Shown piece after piece: positions 9,073-20,571 of a stretch of DNA of 20,571 nt (position 1 is the first letter of the stretch; each line of letters begins with the position of its first letter). The position numbers and the translations under genes are program-made. The stretch is from an uncultured Phycisphaerales bacterium. Lineage in GTDB: Bacteria; Planctomycetota; Phycisphaerae; Sedimentisphaerales; Anaerobacaceae. The stretch lies in contig CALEZT010000246.1 in assembly GCA_937927975.1 (NCBI GenBank), forward strand, positions 1 to 20,571, written 5' to 3'. The notes below the pieces were generated by a model, which had not been told where the DNA came from, did no database searches, and saw only the letters and a program-made list of their open reading frames with translations.

Positions 9073-11034
9073 TCATTCGATCGTCTGCTGCTGCTCGGCT
9101 TCTGCCTTGACGTCCTTTCGGAACACGACGACCCCCAGCGGGGGCAAGGTCATCGACAGCGTGTGGTCGAACCGGCCATAAAATGATGCGGGCGAGGCCT
9201 CAACGCCGCCCATGTTGCCTTGGCCGCTGCCGCCGTAGCAGGTGGCGTCGCTGTTGAGGATCTCCTTCCAGAAGCCGCCGGCCGGGACGCCCATACGGTA
9301 GTTGCCCCGCGGCACCGGTGTGAAGTTGCACGCCACGGCCAACAGGACATTGCCGGCTTTGTTCTTCCGCAGGTACGTGATGACGCTGTTGTCCGCGTCG
9401 TGATAATCGATCCACTCGAAGCCGTGGCCGTTGAAGTCCGTCTCATAGAGGGCCGGCTCGTTGCGGTAGACGTGATTGAGATCGCGGACCCACGCCTGGA
9501 TGGCGGCGTGCTGCGGGTTGCCCAGCAGGTGCCAGTCGAGGCTGTGCTCGTGCGTCCACTCGGCGTGCTGGCCGAACTCGCCGCCCATGAACAACAGCTT
9601 CTTGCCGGGGTGGGTGTACATGTAGCCCAGGAGCAGCCGCAGGTTGGCGAGCTTCTGCCAGGGATCGCCCGGCATTTTGTTGTAGAGCGAGCCCTTGCCG
9701 TGCACGACCTCGTCGTGCGAGAGGGGCAGGATGAAGTTCTCGGAGAACGCATACACCGCGGAGAATGTCAGGCTGCCCTGGTGGTACTTGCGGTGGACGC
9801 AGTCCTTCGTGAAGTACTCCAGCGTGTCGTGCATCCAGCCCATGTTCCACTTCATTCCGAAGCCCAGGCCGCCGGTCTCGGTGGGCTTGGTGACCATGGG
9901 CCAGGCGGTCGATTCCTCTGCGATCATCTGGGTGTTGGGGAAATCGCGGTAGACCATCTGGTTGAAACGGCGCAAGAAGTCGATCGCTTCGATGTTCTCC
10001 CGGCCGCCGTACGGATTGGGAATCCACTCGCCCTCCTTGCGGGAGTAGTCCAGATAGAGCATGGAAGCGACCGCGTCGACCCGCAGGGCGTCCGCGTGGT
10101 ACTTGTCGAGCCAGAACATGGCGCTGCTGATCAGATAGGCGCGGACCTCGTTGCGGCCGTAGTTGAAGACGGCGCTTCGCCAATCCGGATGAAAACCCAG
10201 GCGAGGATCCGAGTGCTCATAGAGATGGGTGCCGTCGAAGTAGCCCAGGCCATACTCGTCCGTCGGGAAGTGCGACGGGACCCAGTCGAGGATCACGCCG
10301 ATGTCGTTGCGATGGAGGTAGTCGATCAGGTACATCATATCCTGCGGCGAGCCGTACCGGCTGCTCGGGGCGAAGTATCCCAACGTCTGATAGCCCCAGG
10401 ACCCGTAGAACGGATGCTCCATCAGCGGCAGGAACTCCACGTGCGTGAAGCCCATGTCCTTGACGTAGTCGGTCAGGGGCTTGGCGATCTCGTTGTAGCT
10501 CAGGAGACGCGCCGGATTGCCCGGGTCGCGACGCCAGGAGCCCAGGTGGACCTCGTAGATGCTCTGGGGCCCGTTGAGCGAATTGTGCTGGGCCTGCTTC
10601 TTGAGCCAGGCGTCGTCGGTCCAGGGGTAGTCGAGGTCCCAGACCATCGAGGCGGTTCGGGGCGGCATCTCCCAGAAGAAGGCGAACGGGTCGCCTTTGT
10701 TGACGCAATACTGGTTGTGGTTCGAGACGATGTGGTACTTGTAGATCGCGCCTTTGCCGACGTGCGGGACGAAGCCTTCCCAGATTCCCGAGTGGTCCCA
10801 GCGGGCCGCCAGTGGATGCGTCTCGGGATTCCACTGGTTGAAGTCTCCGACCACGGACACGCGGACGGCATTGGGCGCCCAGACCGCAAACTGCGTCCCA
10901 CGCAGGCCTTTCTTGTCAATGATGTGGGCGCCCAGCTTGTCGTAGAGGCGGAAGTGGTTGCCTTCCTTGTACAGGTAGATGTCGTGGTCCGTCAGAAGGC
11001 TGCAATCCGTCAACACCGCGCTGCGATCCGTCAT
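9073..11034 (-). CDS. glgB: 1,4-alpha-glucan branching enzyme
   Basis: GlgB cuts alpha-1,4-glucan and rejoins the piece by an alpha-1,6 link, making glycogen branches. The protein has 653 residues. It has a CBM48 module (about 30-125, with [20 protein letters not shown]), a GH13 barrel with [17 protein letters not shown] (nucleophile Asp320), IAEEST (acid/base Glu373) and [12 protein letters not shown] (Asp441), and a C-terminal beta domain. It lacks the extra N1 module of the 728-residue E. coli enzyme, so it is the shorter type. The ATG at 11034 is chosen: AGGGA (11046-11042) lies 7 bases upstream. A longer frame starting with TTG at 11103 would translate the repeat-bearing spacer. It is the last gene of the glgE - treS-mak - glgB set, 76 bases after treS-mak. 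In GlgE-pathway organisms this enzyme branches the GlgE product. Confidence 0.97.
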   Translation of the reverse strand: MTDRSAVLTDCSLLTDHDIYLYKEGNHFRLYDKLGAHIIDKKGLRGTQFAVWAPNAVRVSVVGDFNQWNPETHPLAARWDHSGIWEGFVPHVGKGAIYKYHIVSNHNQYCVNKGDPFAFFWEMPPRTASMVWDLDYPWTDDAWLKKQAQHNSLNGPQSIYEVHLGSWRRDPGNPARLLSYNEIAKPLTDYVKDMGFTHVEFLPLMEHPFYGSWGYQTLGYFAPSSRYGSPQDMMYLIDYLHRNDIGVILDWVPSHFPTDEYGLGYFDGTHLYEHSDPRLGFHPDWRSAVFNYGRNEVRAYLISSAMFWLDKYHADALRVDAVASMLYLDYSRKEGEWIPNPYGGRENIEAIDFLRRFNQMVYRDFPNTQMIAEESTAWPMVTKPTETGGLGFGMKWNMGWMHDTLEYFTKDCVHRKYHQGSLTFSAVYAFSENFILPLSHDEVVHGKGSLYNKMPGDPWQKLANLRLLLGYMYTHPGKKLLFMGGEFGQHAEWTHEHSLDWHLLGNPQHAAIQAWVRDLNHVYRNEPALYETDFNGHGFEWIDYHDADNSVITYLRKNKAGNVLLAVACNFTPVPRGNYRMGVPAGGFWKEILNSDATCYGGSGQGNMGGVEASPASFYGRFDHTLSMTLPPLGVVVFRKDVKAEAEQQQTIE

Positions 11035-11041
11035 GAAACAG

Positions 11042-11046
11042 TCCCT
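11042..11046 (-). promoter_or_regulatory. Ribosome binding site of glgB
   Basis: AGGGA on the - strand, 7 bases before the ATG at 11034. It supports that start over the upstream TTG and lies 4 bases downstream of an arm of the competing hairpins in this spacer. Confidence 0.6.
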
Positions 11047-11050
11047 ATTG

Positions 11051-11110
11051 ATGATGGATTGTTGACTATGGATGATTGGCTTCTGCCGCAAGGGTTTTCG
11101 CAATCATCCA

Positions 11111-11114
<4 letters not shown>
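11051..11114 (-). repeat. Competing inverted repeats in the treS-mak/glgB spacer
   Basis: On the transcribed - strand, ATGGATGATTG (11111-11101) pairs perfectly over 11 bp with CAATCATCCAT (11078-11068) around a 22-base loop. The overlapping ATGATGGAT (11114-11106) can pair instead with ATCCATCAT (11059-11051), just upstream of the glgB ribosome binding site. The two pairings share bases and exclude one another. The 5' arm contains the TGA stop of treS-mak (11113-11111). Whether this is regulatory or just an intergenic repeat cannot be told from sequence. Confidence 0.7.
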
Positions 11115-14434
<3,320 letters not shown>

Positions 14435-14440
14435 CGGCGG

Positions 14441-14447
14441 TCACCTC
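14441..14447 (-). promoter_or_regulatory. Ribosome binding site of treS-mak overlapping the glgE stop
   Basis: GAGGTGA on the - strand, 6 bases before the GTG at 14434. It shares bases with the TGA stop of glgE (14448-14446), so the two genes are probably translationally coupled. Confidence 0.65.
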
Positions 14448-16452
14448 ACATGAAGTAGTCGAAGTCGGTCTCCCGGCGCATTCTCCGATAGATGCGGAGG
14501 ATGTGGCCGGGCATGACCCGCGGATCCAGTTCGATGTAGTTCGTCTCTCCCTGCCAGATGTACTTCTCGCCCGTCAGCAGATCGTGGGCGAGGAAGGGTT
14601 GGTGCGGGTCGATCTCCATGGACTGCAAGGGCAGATGGATCCAGCCGGACTGACGCCGGCGAGGATCGAGGTTCACCAGCGTGACCGTGATGTTCGAGCG
14701 GTCCTCGGTTGTCTTGACGCAACCCAGGATCGACTCGTTGTCCACCGGGATCAACTCGATGTTGCGGATGCTCTGCAGCGACGGATTCTGCCGGCGGATT
14801 CGATTGACCCGCTCGATCACCTCGCGGAGATTGCCCTTGGCGTCCCAGTCCCAGGTCTTGATCTCGAATTTCTCGGAGTCGGCGTACTCTTCGGTTCCCT
14901 CCAGGGCCTTGTTCACGCACAACTCGTAGGCGGGACCGTAGATGCCGTAGCTGGCCGAGAGGGTCGCGGCCAGGATCAGGCGGATGATGAACGCGGGCCG
15001 GCCGCCGTACTGAAGATACTGCGGGAGGATGTCCGGCGTGTTGGGCCAGAAGTTCGGCCGCAGGTACTCGCCCACGTCGGTGTGCGCGAGTTCGCGGATG
15101 TATTTCTCCAACTCGGCCTTGGTGTTGCGCCACGTGAAGTACGTGTACGACTGGTTGAACCCGACCTTCGCCAACCGTCGCATGACTTTGGGTCGCGTGA
15201 AGGCCTCCGCCAGGAAGATCACGTCGGGATGATTCCGCCGGACCTCGCCGATCAGCCACTCCCAGAAGGCAAAGGGCTTCGTGTGAGGATTGTCGACGCG
15301 GAAGATGCGAATCCCTTGATCGATCCAGAATAGGACGATGCTCTTGAGCTCCTCCCACAATGCGAACCACTGCTCGGTTTCGAAGTGAATCGGCAGGATG
15401 TCCTGGTACTTCTTGGGCGGGTTCTCTGCGAACTGGACCGTTCCATCGGGTCGCCAGCGGAACCATTCGGGATGCTCCGAGACGTAGGGATGGTCGGGCG
15501 AGCACTGAAACGCCAGATCCATCGCGATCTCCAGTCCGTGCTCGGCGGCCTTGCCGATCAGCCGTGTGAAGTCTTCGAGCGTCCCGAGCTCCGGATGAAC
15601 CGCCTTGTGTCCGCCGAGGGAAGAACCGATCGCCCACGGGCTGCCCGGATCGCTCGACCCGGCGGAGACGGAGTTGTTCCTGCCTTTGCGGTGGGTCTTG
15701 CCGATAGGATGGATCGGAGGAAGGTACAGCACGTCGAAGCCCATCCTCGCGATTCCAGATAGCATCGATTCACAATCGCGGAACGTGCCGTGCCTGCCCT
15801 CGACGTGTGGTTGTTGGGCCGTCTTGACCGCGGATCGTGGAAACAGCTCATACCACGTGCTGTAGACCGCCTTGGGTCGGTCCACGAACACGGTCAGAGT
15901 TCGTGGATAGGTCGTTGCCAGCGACCGGTCGGGACAGCGGTGCATGACGCCGGTCAATTCGTCGCTCAGCGAGATCTCGACGGCGCGACGCAGGTCGGCC
16001 GGCGTTTCCAGAACTTCCACCCACGCGGACAGCTTGGCGGCATCGGCGGCCTCGGCGCGCTGAGCCGCGTCCCGCAGGAGTCCGGCGCCGATCCTCAAAT
16101 CGACGGTCACATCCTGCGCCGCTTGAAGTCTCTTCTGGAGGTCGCTTTGCCACGTGATGAAGTGGTCCACCCATCCACGAACGGTGTAGACATATGCCCC
16201 GAGTTCATCCACGGCGAAAGACGCGGACCACTCGTCAGCGGCCCCGTGGGTCATGTCTCCGATCGACCACTCCTCATGTTCCCGCTTGCGATGGAGCAGT
16301 TCCACGCGGATACGGTCGTGCCCATCGGCGAAGGCGTGCGTCACGACCTTGACGATCTCGCCGACGGATCGTTTGATGGGGAATTGGCCTCCGTCGATCT
16401 GGGGACCGACGTAATCGATCGCAACACGTTTTCTCCCGTCGTCACGTGCCAC
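14446..16452 (-). CDS. glgE: Alpha-1,4-glucan:maltose-1-phosphate maltosyltransferase
   Basis: GlgE (GH13 subfamily 3) transfers maltosyl units from alpha-maltose 1-phosphate to the non-reducing end of an alpha-1,4-glucan, releasing phosphate. The 668 residues match the family size. Seen: a beta N-terminal domain with a helical insert (about 1-200), VLYLPPIHPIGKTHRKGRNN (241-260), the DPGSPWAIGSSLGGHKAVHPELG loop (268-290), FRVDNPHTKP with nucleophile Asp387, FLAEAFTRP with acid/base Glu416, and NTPDILPQYLQYGG with the third acid Asp474. PHTKP after the nucleophile and the GKTHRKGRNN loop distinguish GlgE from ordinary amylases. The GTG start follows GGGGAGG with 5 bases between. It is the first gene of the - strand operon; its neighbours make its substrate (treS-mak) and branch its product (glgB). 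Confidence 0.96.
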   Translation of the reverse strand: MARDDGRKRVAIDYVGPQIDGGQFPIKRSVGEIVKVVTHAFADGHDRIRVELLHRKREHEEWSIGDMTHGAADEWSASFAVDELGAYVYTVRGWVDHFITWQSDLQKRLQAAQDVTVDLRIGAGLLRDAAQRAEAADAAKLSAWVEVLETPADLRRAVEISLSDELTGVMHRCPDRSLATTYPRTLTVFVDRPKAVYSTWYELFPRSAVKTAQQPHVEGRHGTFRDCESMLSGIARMGFDVLYLPPIHPIGKTHRKGRNNSVSAGSSDPGSPWAIGSSLGGHKAVHPELGTLEDFTRLIGKAAEHGLEIAMDLAFQCSPDHPYVSEHPEWFRWRPDGTVQFAENPPKKYQDILPIHFETEQWFALWEELKSIVLFWIDQGIRIFRVDNPHTKPFAFWEWLIGEVRRNHPDVIFLAEAFTRPKVMRRLAKVGFNQSYTYFTWRNTKAELEKYIRELAHTDVGEYLRPNFWPNTPDILPQYLQYGGRPAFIIRLILAATLSASYGIYGPAYELCVNKALEGTEEYADSEKFEIKTWDWDAKGNLREVIERVNRIRRQNPSLQSIRNIELIPVDNESILGCVKTTEDRSNITVTLVNLDPRRRQSGWIHLPLQSMEIDPHQPFLAHDLLTGEKYIWQGETNYIELDPRVMPGHILRIYRRMRRETDFDYFM

Positions 16453-16457
16453 CGGAA

Positions 16458-16464
16458 CCTCCCC
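16458..16464 (-). promoter_or_regulatory. Ribosome binding site of glgE
   Basis: GGGGAGG on the - strand, 5 bases before the GTG at 16452. This strong site supports the GTG start. Confidence 0.7.
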
Positions 16465-16479
16465 AGGCCTTTTTGTGCG

Positions 16480-16508
16480 ACCATAACGTATACGCAGGGA
16501 GGATGCAA
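16480..16508 (-). promoter_or_regulatory. Candidate sigma70-type promoter of the glgE operon
   Basis: On the - strand, TTGCAT (16508-16503) and TATGGT (16485-16480) are separated by 17 bases. The implied start is about 20 bases before the GTG, leaving room for the ribosome binding site. The -35 box is weak (3 of 6 consensus bases). Confidence 0.35.
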
Positions 16509-16597
16509 AGGTTTTGCCGGATTCCGAGGTTGGATCTTGGCCGGACGATTTTTTCGGACGGCAGGGTTGTCAGGATCGACGGCCCGCAGTAGAACTT

Positions 16598-16603
16598 AGG
16601 AGG
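16598..16603 (+). promoter_or_regulatory. Ribosome binding site deciding the GTG start at 16609
   Basis: A perfect AGGAGG ends 5 bases before the GTG at 16609. The next in-frame ATG (16618) would be 14 bases away, too far for good use of this site. Confidence 0.7.
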
Positions 16604-16608
16604 CACAG

Positions 16609-18102
16609 GTGCCCAAAATGCTCATTGGAAACAAGAAAGGAACTGCACGAATGGTCCACGGATTTCGATGTTTCAGTCTGCAAGTCGGAATGGTGTTCGG
16701 CCTATTTCTAATGATCGGTCTCACGCCGACAGAATGCACAGCGGGGGACGTGCGATTCGAAACCTCGCCCAAGCCGCGGGTCGTCGTGCTCACCGACATC
16801 ACGAATGAGCCGGATGATGAAGAGTCGATGGTCCGCTTCCTGGTGTACTGCAACGAGTACGACGTGGAGGGCATGATTGCGACGACCTCCGTTTGGTTGC
16901 GGGATAAGGTTCGGCCCGATAAGATCCGCGAGCGGGTCGACGCTTACGGCCAGGTTGGTGACAACCTGCTCAAACATGCTTCGGGGTATCCGCCCGCCGA
17001 TCGGCTACGCGGCGCGATCAAGTCGGGATTGCCAGAGTTCGGGATGAAGGGAGTCGGACCCGGCAAGGAGTCCGAAGGCTCTCGGCACATCATCGAAGTA
17101 GTGGACCGGCCGGACGATCGGCCCGTGTGGATCAGCGTTTGGGGCGGGGCCAACTGCCTGGCCCAGGCCCTGTGGGACGTGAAGAACACCCGCAGCCAGA
17201 CCGAACTCGACGCGTTCGTCGCCAGGCTTCGCGTCTACGCGATCTCCGACCAGGACGATGCCGGCCGATGGATTCGCGCGACTTTCCCCGGGCTGTCCTA
17301 CATCGTCACGCCCAGCAGTGTGGATTGGCGCGAGTACTATCATGCGACGTGGACCGGCATCTCCGGCGACCGTCACTATCAGAACGGTCCCATGCACAAG
17401 TTCGAGCTGGTGGACAACCCCTGGCTGGAGCAGAATATCATCAAGGGCCATGGTCCGTTGGGCGCTCTGTACCCGAAGCTCGAGTACATCATGGAAGGGG
17501 ACACTCCTTCCTTCCTGGGCCTGATCGACAACGGCCTGGGCTGGGCGATCAGCCCGTCCTACGGCGGCTGGGGTGGTCGCTACGTGTTGTACGAGTGTTA
17601 CGGGGAGACGCGGCCGATCTGGACCAATGTCAACGATGCCCGCGATACGGTCACGGCCGACAACGGCGTGACGTGCACCAGTGCCCAGGCCACTATCTGG
17701 CGATGGCGGGAAGCCTATCAGCACGACTTTGCGGCCCGCATGGACTGGTGCATCGCCGATTCCTTCGAGAAAGCCAATCACAATCCGGTGGCGGTCCTGG
17801 CCGGCGACAAGAGCAAGGCCGTCGCCCACCTGACGGCGAAGGCGGTTCAGACGATCTCTCTCGATGCTTCCGGCAGCCGCGATCCCGACGGCGACATGCT
17901 GTCGTTCCGATGGTTCGTGTACAAGGAAGCCGGTTCCTACCGAGGCCATGTGGAGATACGGAAGGACACTGCGATCGTGGCTGAACTGATCGCGCCTCAG
18001 GTGAGCCAGCCGCAGACGATTCACGTGATTCTGCAGGTCGAAGACAGCGGCAGACCGGCCCTGTTCAGCTACCGTCGCGTGATTCTGACCGTCCAGCCGT
18101 AG
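16609..18102 (+). CDS. Secreted Sde182/DUF1593-type protein, nucleoside-hydrolase-like
   Basis: A 497-residue protein resembling DUF1593 proteins, named after the Saccharophagus cellulose-binding protein Sde182. A long signal region ends in a hydrophobic stretch (about 25-40) with likely cleavage near ECTA/GD (about 45). The mature part starts with a nucleoside-hydrolase-like fold: VVVLTDITNEPDDEESMVRF (58-77) recalls the Asp-rich metal site of inosine-uridine nucleoside hydrolases, and VWISVWGGANCLAQAL follows. The C-terminal 105 residues form an Ig/PKD-like domain (LDASGSRDPDGDMLSFRW). Binding to or action on plant-type polysaccharide is inferred from the family; the real substrate is unknown. 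The GTG start is set by AGGAGG 5 bases upstream. It is divergent from glgE and, being exported, probably acts apart from the cytoplasmic glucan enzymes. Confidence 0.85.
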   Translation: MPKMLIGNKKGTARMVHGFRCFSLQVGMVFGLFLMIGLTPTECTAGDVRFETSPKPRVVVLTDITNEPDDEESMVRFLVYCNEYDVEGMIATTSVWLRDKVRPDKIRERVDAYGQVGDNLLKHASGYPPADRLRGAIKSGLPEFGMKGVGPGKESEGSRHIIEVVDRPDDRPVWISVWGGANCLAQALWDVKNTRSQTELDAFVARLRVYAISDQDDAGRWIRATFPGLSYIVTPSSVDWREYYHATWTGISGDRHYQNGPMHKFELVDNPWLEQNIIKGHGPLGALYPKLEYIMEGDTPSFLGLIDNGLGWAISPSYGGWGGRYVLYECYGETRPIWTNVNDARDTVTADNGVTCTSAQATIWRWREAYQHDFAARMDWCIADSFEKANHNPVAVLAGDKSKAVAHLTAKAVQTISLDASGSRDPDGDMLSFRWFVYKEAGSYRGHVEIRKDTAIVAELIAPQVSQPQTIHVILQVEDSGRPALFSYRRVILTVQP

Positions 18103-18145
18103 TCCCTCGTCGGCCCGCTTCTGACGCCGAGGCCATTCGATTCGC

Positions 18146-18174
18146 TTGTCCGCCCGTCGCTTGACCAGTATACT
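18146..18174 (+). promoter_or_regulatory. Sigma70-type promoter of the spermidine-synthase-like gene
   Basis: TTGTCC (18146-18151) and TATACT (18169-18174) have a 17-base spacer, with 4 of 6 and 5 of 6 consensus matches. The implied start near 18181 gives a leader of about 29 bases containing AAGGA (18194-18198). The 101-base gap to the previous gene and this promoter argue for separate transcription. Confidence 0.5.
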
Positions 18175-18209
18175 CTTGCGTTACTCAGAGAATAAGGAAC
18201 AGAGTGACC

Positions 18210-20423
18210 ATGAGTAGACTGAAGGAAGTGCTGCGGATGCTCGTGCCCGGCGCGACGGTGTTCTTCTCCAGTGCGTGCATCATGATCCTGGAGCTGGTCG
18301 CCTCGCGTCTGGTCGCGCGGGATTTGGGCTCCTCGCTGTACACGTGGACGTCCATCATCGGCGTCGTGCTGACCGGCATCGCGGTGGGCAACTATCTTGG
18401 CGGACGGATCGCGGATCGCCATCAGGCCAGGCGCGGGCTGGCCGTGCTGTTCGGACTGGCCTCGGCCGCCTGCGTGAGCATCATCATCGTCAACAACGCC
18501 GTGGGGAGCTGGCTCTGGCTCTGGCGGCTGAGCTGGCCGACCCATGTGTTTGTCCACGTGCTGCTGGTCTTTCTCGTGCCTTCGTCGCTGCTGGGGACCA
18601 TCGCGCCCGTGGTGGCCAAGATGGCTCTGGATCGCGGTCTGCCGACGGGACGTACGATCGGCGAGATCTACGCCTGGGGCGCCGCCGGCAGCATCGCCGG
18701 GACCTTTTTGGCGGGTTTCTATCTGATCTCCGCGTTCGGCAGCGTGACGATCATCTGGGGCATCGGAGCGGCCATGCTGCTCGTGGGCATGCTCTATTGG
18801 CTCAGTTGCTGGGTGCTCTACGTCTGGGCGATGATCTTCGGCGCATTGCTGACGATGGGCATGGCCCCGGCGGAGTGGGCCCAGGACGCCGGGACCGCCG
18901 CGTTTCTTCGCGAACCGGCCGATCCCAATGTCCTGTACGAGAACGAGACTGCCTATTGCCACGTGGCGATCCGCCAGACCTCCAAGCGGCCCGACCGGCG
19001 GGCCTTCATGCAGGACAAGCTCATGCACAGCGAAGCGGTCATGGGCGACGTGACGAACCTGCAGTACTTCTACACGCGAGTTTTCGCGGGCCTCACGCAC
19101 GGCCTGAGCGGAGGCCGACAGGACCTATCCCTGATGGTTATCGGGGGCGGGGGGTACGCCTTTCCGCAGTACCTCAAAGCCACCTGGCCCAGCAGCCGCG
19201 TGGAGGTGGTCGAGATCGATCCCGGCGTGACCGAAGCGGCCATGGCGGCCTTCGGACTCGACAGGAACACCGCCATCGAGACGGTGAACCTGGACGCCAG
19301 GAACCACGTGGGCCAGCTTCTTCTGGGCCAGGAGCCCGCCCGACGATACGATTTCATCTACGAGGACGCCATCAACGACTACTCCGTGCCGTTCCAGTTG
19401 GTTACGCACGAATTCAACGAGAAGATCGCCCGCCTGCTGACCGACGACGGCGCGTACATGATCAACCTGATCGACACCTACGACAACGCGCGGTTTCTGG
19501 GCGCGGTCGTTGGCACCGCCAGGCTGACGTTCTCCCACGTATACGTCCTGACCAGCGAGATCGGCCTGCCCTCCCTGCGGGACACGTTCGTCGTGGTTGC
19601 GACGAAGCGTCCGATCGATCCGACAGCGATCCTCAACGCGCACAACAGGCATCTGAAGTTTTGGCTCCTGAGCGAGTCGGAGGTGAATCGCGTCCTGGCG
19701 CGGGCCGGCCACGCCATCCTCACGGACGACCACGCCCCGGTCGAGCACATGCTCGCGCCGGTCGTGCGGCAAAGCGCCGCGGAGATCCTCGCCCGCCGAT
19801 ACCTGCGCGAGGCGATGGAGTTGCAGGCGGCCCGCGAGTACGACGCGAGCATTCGCAAGTATCGCGAAGCGGTGAAACTCAACCCGTCGATGGCCCTGAA
19901 GGCCGCCAACGAGATCGGCATGATGCACGTCGCCCAGAACCGCAACGCCGAGGCGATCAAGGCGTTCCAGGAGGCCATCCAGGCCCAGAAGGACGCCGGC
20001 GGCAAGCAGACCGCCGTGGGCTCGGTCCATATGAACCTGGGCGTTCTCCTGGACCGCATGAAGAAACCCAAGGAGGCGAAGGAGCAGTACGTCAAAGCCG
20101 CCGAGTGGTTCCGGATCGAACTGGACGAGAACCCCGGCTCCTTCGTCGTCTGGCACTGGCTCGGCGACATGCAGGCCTGCATCGGCGATTTCAAGAAGGC
20201 TTCCGACGCGTTCGCCAAGGCGATGGCCTTGGAGCCTTCCAATCCCGTCCACTACGACAAGCTCGCTCGCGCGTTGGCGCAGCAGAAACGATACGATGAA
20301 GCCATCGTCGTGGTCAACAAGCACATCCGTCTCCTGCAGGAGCAGGGCGCGAAAGAGCCCGCCGGACAGCTCCGACAGTACGTCGAGTTCCTCGAATACC
20401 AGAGAGCCAAGCAGCCTCGATAG
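18210..20423 (+). CDS. Membrane protein with spermidine-synthase-like domain and C-terminal TPRs
   Basis: A 737-residue three-part protein. Residues 1-220 hold six or seven membrane segments (about 11-33, 47-66, 78-96, 112-134, 157-176, 180-217), as in proteins annotated as fused MFS/spermidine synthase. Residues 230-520 form a Rossmann methyltransferase-like domain: LMVIGGGGYAFPQY (308-321), VEVVEIDPG (331-339) and VNLDARNHV (359-367). From about 530 to the end come four or five tetratricopeptide repeats (EYDASIRKYREAVKLNPS; NAEAIKAFQEAIQAQ; DFKKASDAFAKAMALEPS). The usual aminopropyltransferase motif D-S-x-D-P-x-G-P reads EDAINDYSVP here (385-394), so true spermidine synthesis is doubtful. 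The start could also be the GTG at 18204, 5 bases after AAGGA; the ATG at 18210 is 11 bases after it. No neighbour suggests the substrate. Confidence 0.82.
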   Translation: MSRLKEVLRMLVPGATVFFSSACIMILELVASRLVARDLGSSLYTWTSIIGVVLTGIAVGNYLGGRIADRHQARRGLAVLFGLASAACVSIIIVNNAVGSWLWLWRLSWPTHVFVHVLLVFLVPSSLLGTIAPVVAKMALDRGLPTGRTIGEIYAWGAAGSIAGTFLAGFYLISAFGSVTIIWGIGAAMLLVGMLYWLSCWVLYVWAMIFGALLTMGMAPAEWAQDAGTAAFLREPADPNVLYENETAYCHVAIRQTSKRPDRRAFMQDKLMHSEAVMGDVTNLQYFYTRVFAGLTHGLSGGRQDLSLMVIGGGGYAFPQYLKATWPSSRVEVVEIDPGVTEAAMAAFGLDRNTAIETVNLDARNHVGQLLLGQEPARRYDFIYEDAINDYSVPFQLVTHEFNEKIARLLTDDGAYMINLIDTYDNARFLGAVVGTARLTFSHVYVLTSEIGLPSLRDTFVVVATKRPIDPTAILNAHNRHLKFWLLSESEVNRVLARAGHAILTDDHAPVEHMLAPVVRQSAAEILARRYLREAMELQAAREYDASIRKYREAVKLNPSMALKAANEIGMMHVAQNRNAEAIKAFQEAIQAQKDAGGKQTAVGSVHMNLGVLLDRMKKPKEAKEQYVKAAEWFRIELDENPGSFVVWHWLGDMQACIGDFKKASDAFAKAMALEPSNPVHYDKLARALAQQKRYDEAIVVVNKHIRLLQEQGAKEPAGQLRQYVEFLEYQRAKQPR

Positions 20424-20432
20424 ATCCGCAGT

Positions 20433-20507
20433 TCAATCCAGCAGTCCGTTCAAAACCAGCACCGCCTCCTGGCGCAGGGTCAGGAGTTGTCGGAGATTCT
20501 GCCTGGC
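20433..20507 (-). pseudogene. Possible broken C-terminal tail of a - strand gene
   Basis: Read on the - strand, 24 codons up to a TGA (20435-20433) give ARQNLRQLLTLRQEAVLVLN followed by GLLD. This looks like a real helical protein end, with codon use like the neighbouring genes. A TAG (20510-20508) blocks the frame just upstream, where the sequence turns AT-rich. It may be the remnant of a gene cut by an insertion or deletion. It is too short to name and could be chance. Confidence 0.3.
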
Positions 20508-20571
20508 CTAGTTCATAGTGTCAGACCTACACATTTGATTCTGCTGAAAAACCCCGCATCCATTTTGGAGA
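20508..20571. other. AT-rich non-coding end of the window
   Basis: These 64 bases (from TAGTTCATAGTG onward) differ in composition from the rest of the window and hold no open frame on either strand. They could be the edge of a mobile element or an ordinary intergenic region continuing outside the window; too little is visible to decide. Confidence 0.3.

Noticed and set aside
16567..16595. TTGTCA and TAGAAC with a 17-base spacer before the Sde182-type gene.
   Set aside because: A start about 7 bases further on would fall inside the AGGAGG ribosome binding site, leaving no usable leader.

Overview
The window is 20.6 kb of GC-rich bacterial DNA, almost fully coding, with nine protein genes and no RNA genes that I could see. 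The best guess for the source is a Planctomycetota bacterium, possibly Phycisphaerae. This is inference from the gene repertoire: a secreted Sde182/DUF1593 protein, a membrane spermidine-synthase-like protein with TPRs, a large AsmA-like protein, and a GlgE-type glucan cluster. No marker gene fixes the lineage.

Left part (1-4652, + strand): purD (glycinamide ribonucleotide synthetase) is followed after 12 bases by a 1097-residue membrane-anchored AsmA-like protein. A 259-base gap follows, holding a perfect 8-bp hairpin.

Centre (4912-16452): an alpha-glucan (glycogen) metabolism block of five genes in two convergent groups. On the + strand are a GH57/DUF3536 glycosidase and malQ (4-alpha-glucanotransferase). 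On the - strand, in transcription order, are glgE, a treS-maltokinase fusion and glgB. The - strand group holds the enzymes of the GlgE pathway: trehalose to maltose, maltose to maltose-1-phosphate, transfer of maltosyl units to a glucan, and branching. The + strand pair would hydrolyse or rearrange alpha-glucans. The two groups meet at a nested inverted repeat (9002-9066) that looks like a two-way terminator. No glgA, glgC, glgP, otsA/B or treY/Z is in the window.

Right part (16609-20423, + strand): a secreted Sde182-type protein with a nucleoside-hydrolase-like fold, divergent from glgE across a 156-base gap. Next comes a membrane protein with a spermidine-synthase-like domain and C-terminal TPRs, preceded by a good sigma70-type promoter. 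The last 148 bases hold no intact gene, but their - strand can be read as a 24-residue tail of a broken protein next to AT-rich sequence.

The most interesting non-gene structures are the competing hairpins between treS-mak and glgB, the 7-bp tandem repeat before malQ, and the nested inverted repeat between malQ and glgB. I do not see a clearly new defence or mobile system. The nearest things to undescribed biology are the DUF3536 glycosidase sitting opposite the GlgE operon and the membrane/TPR spermidine-synthase homologue with an altered active-site motif.
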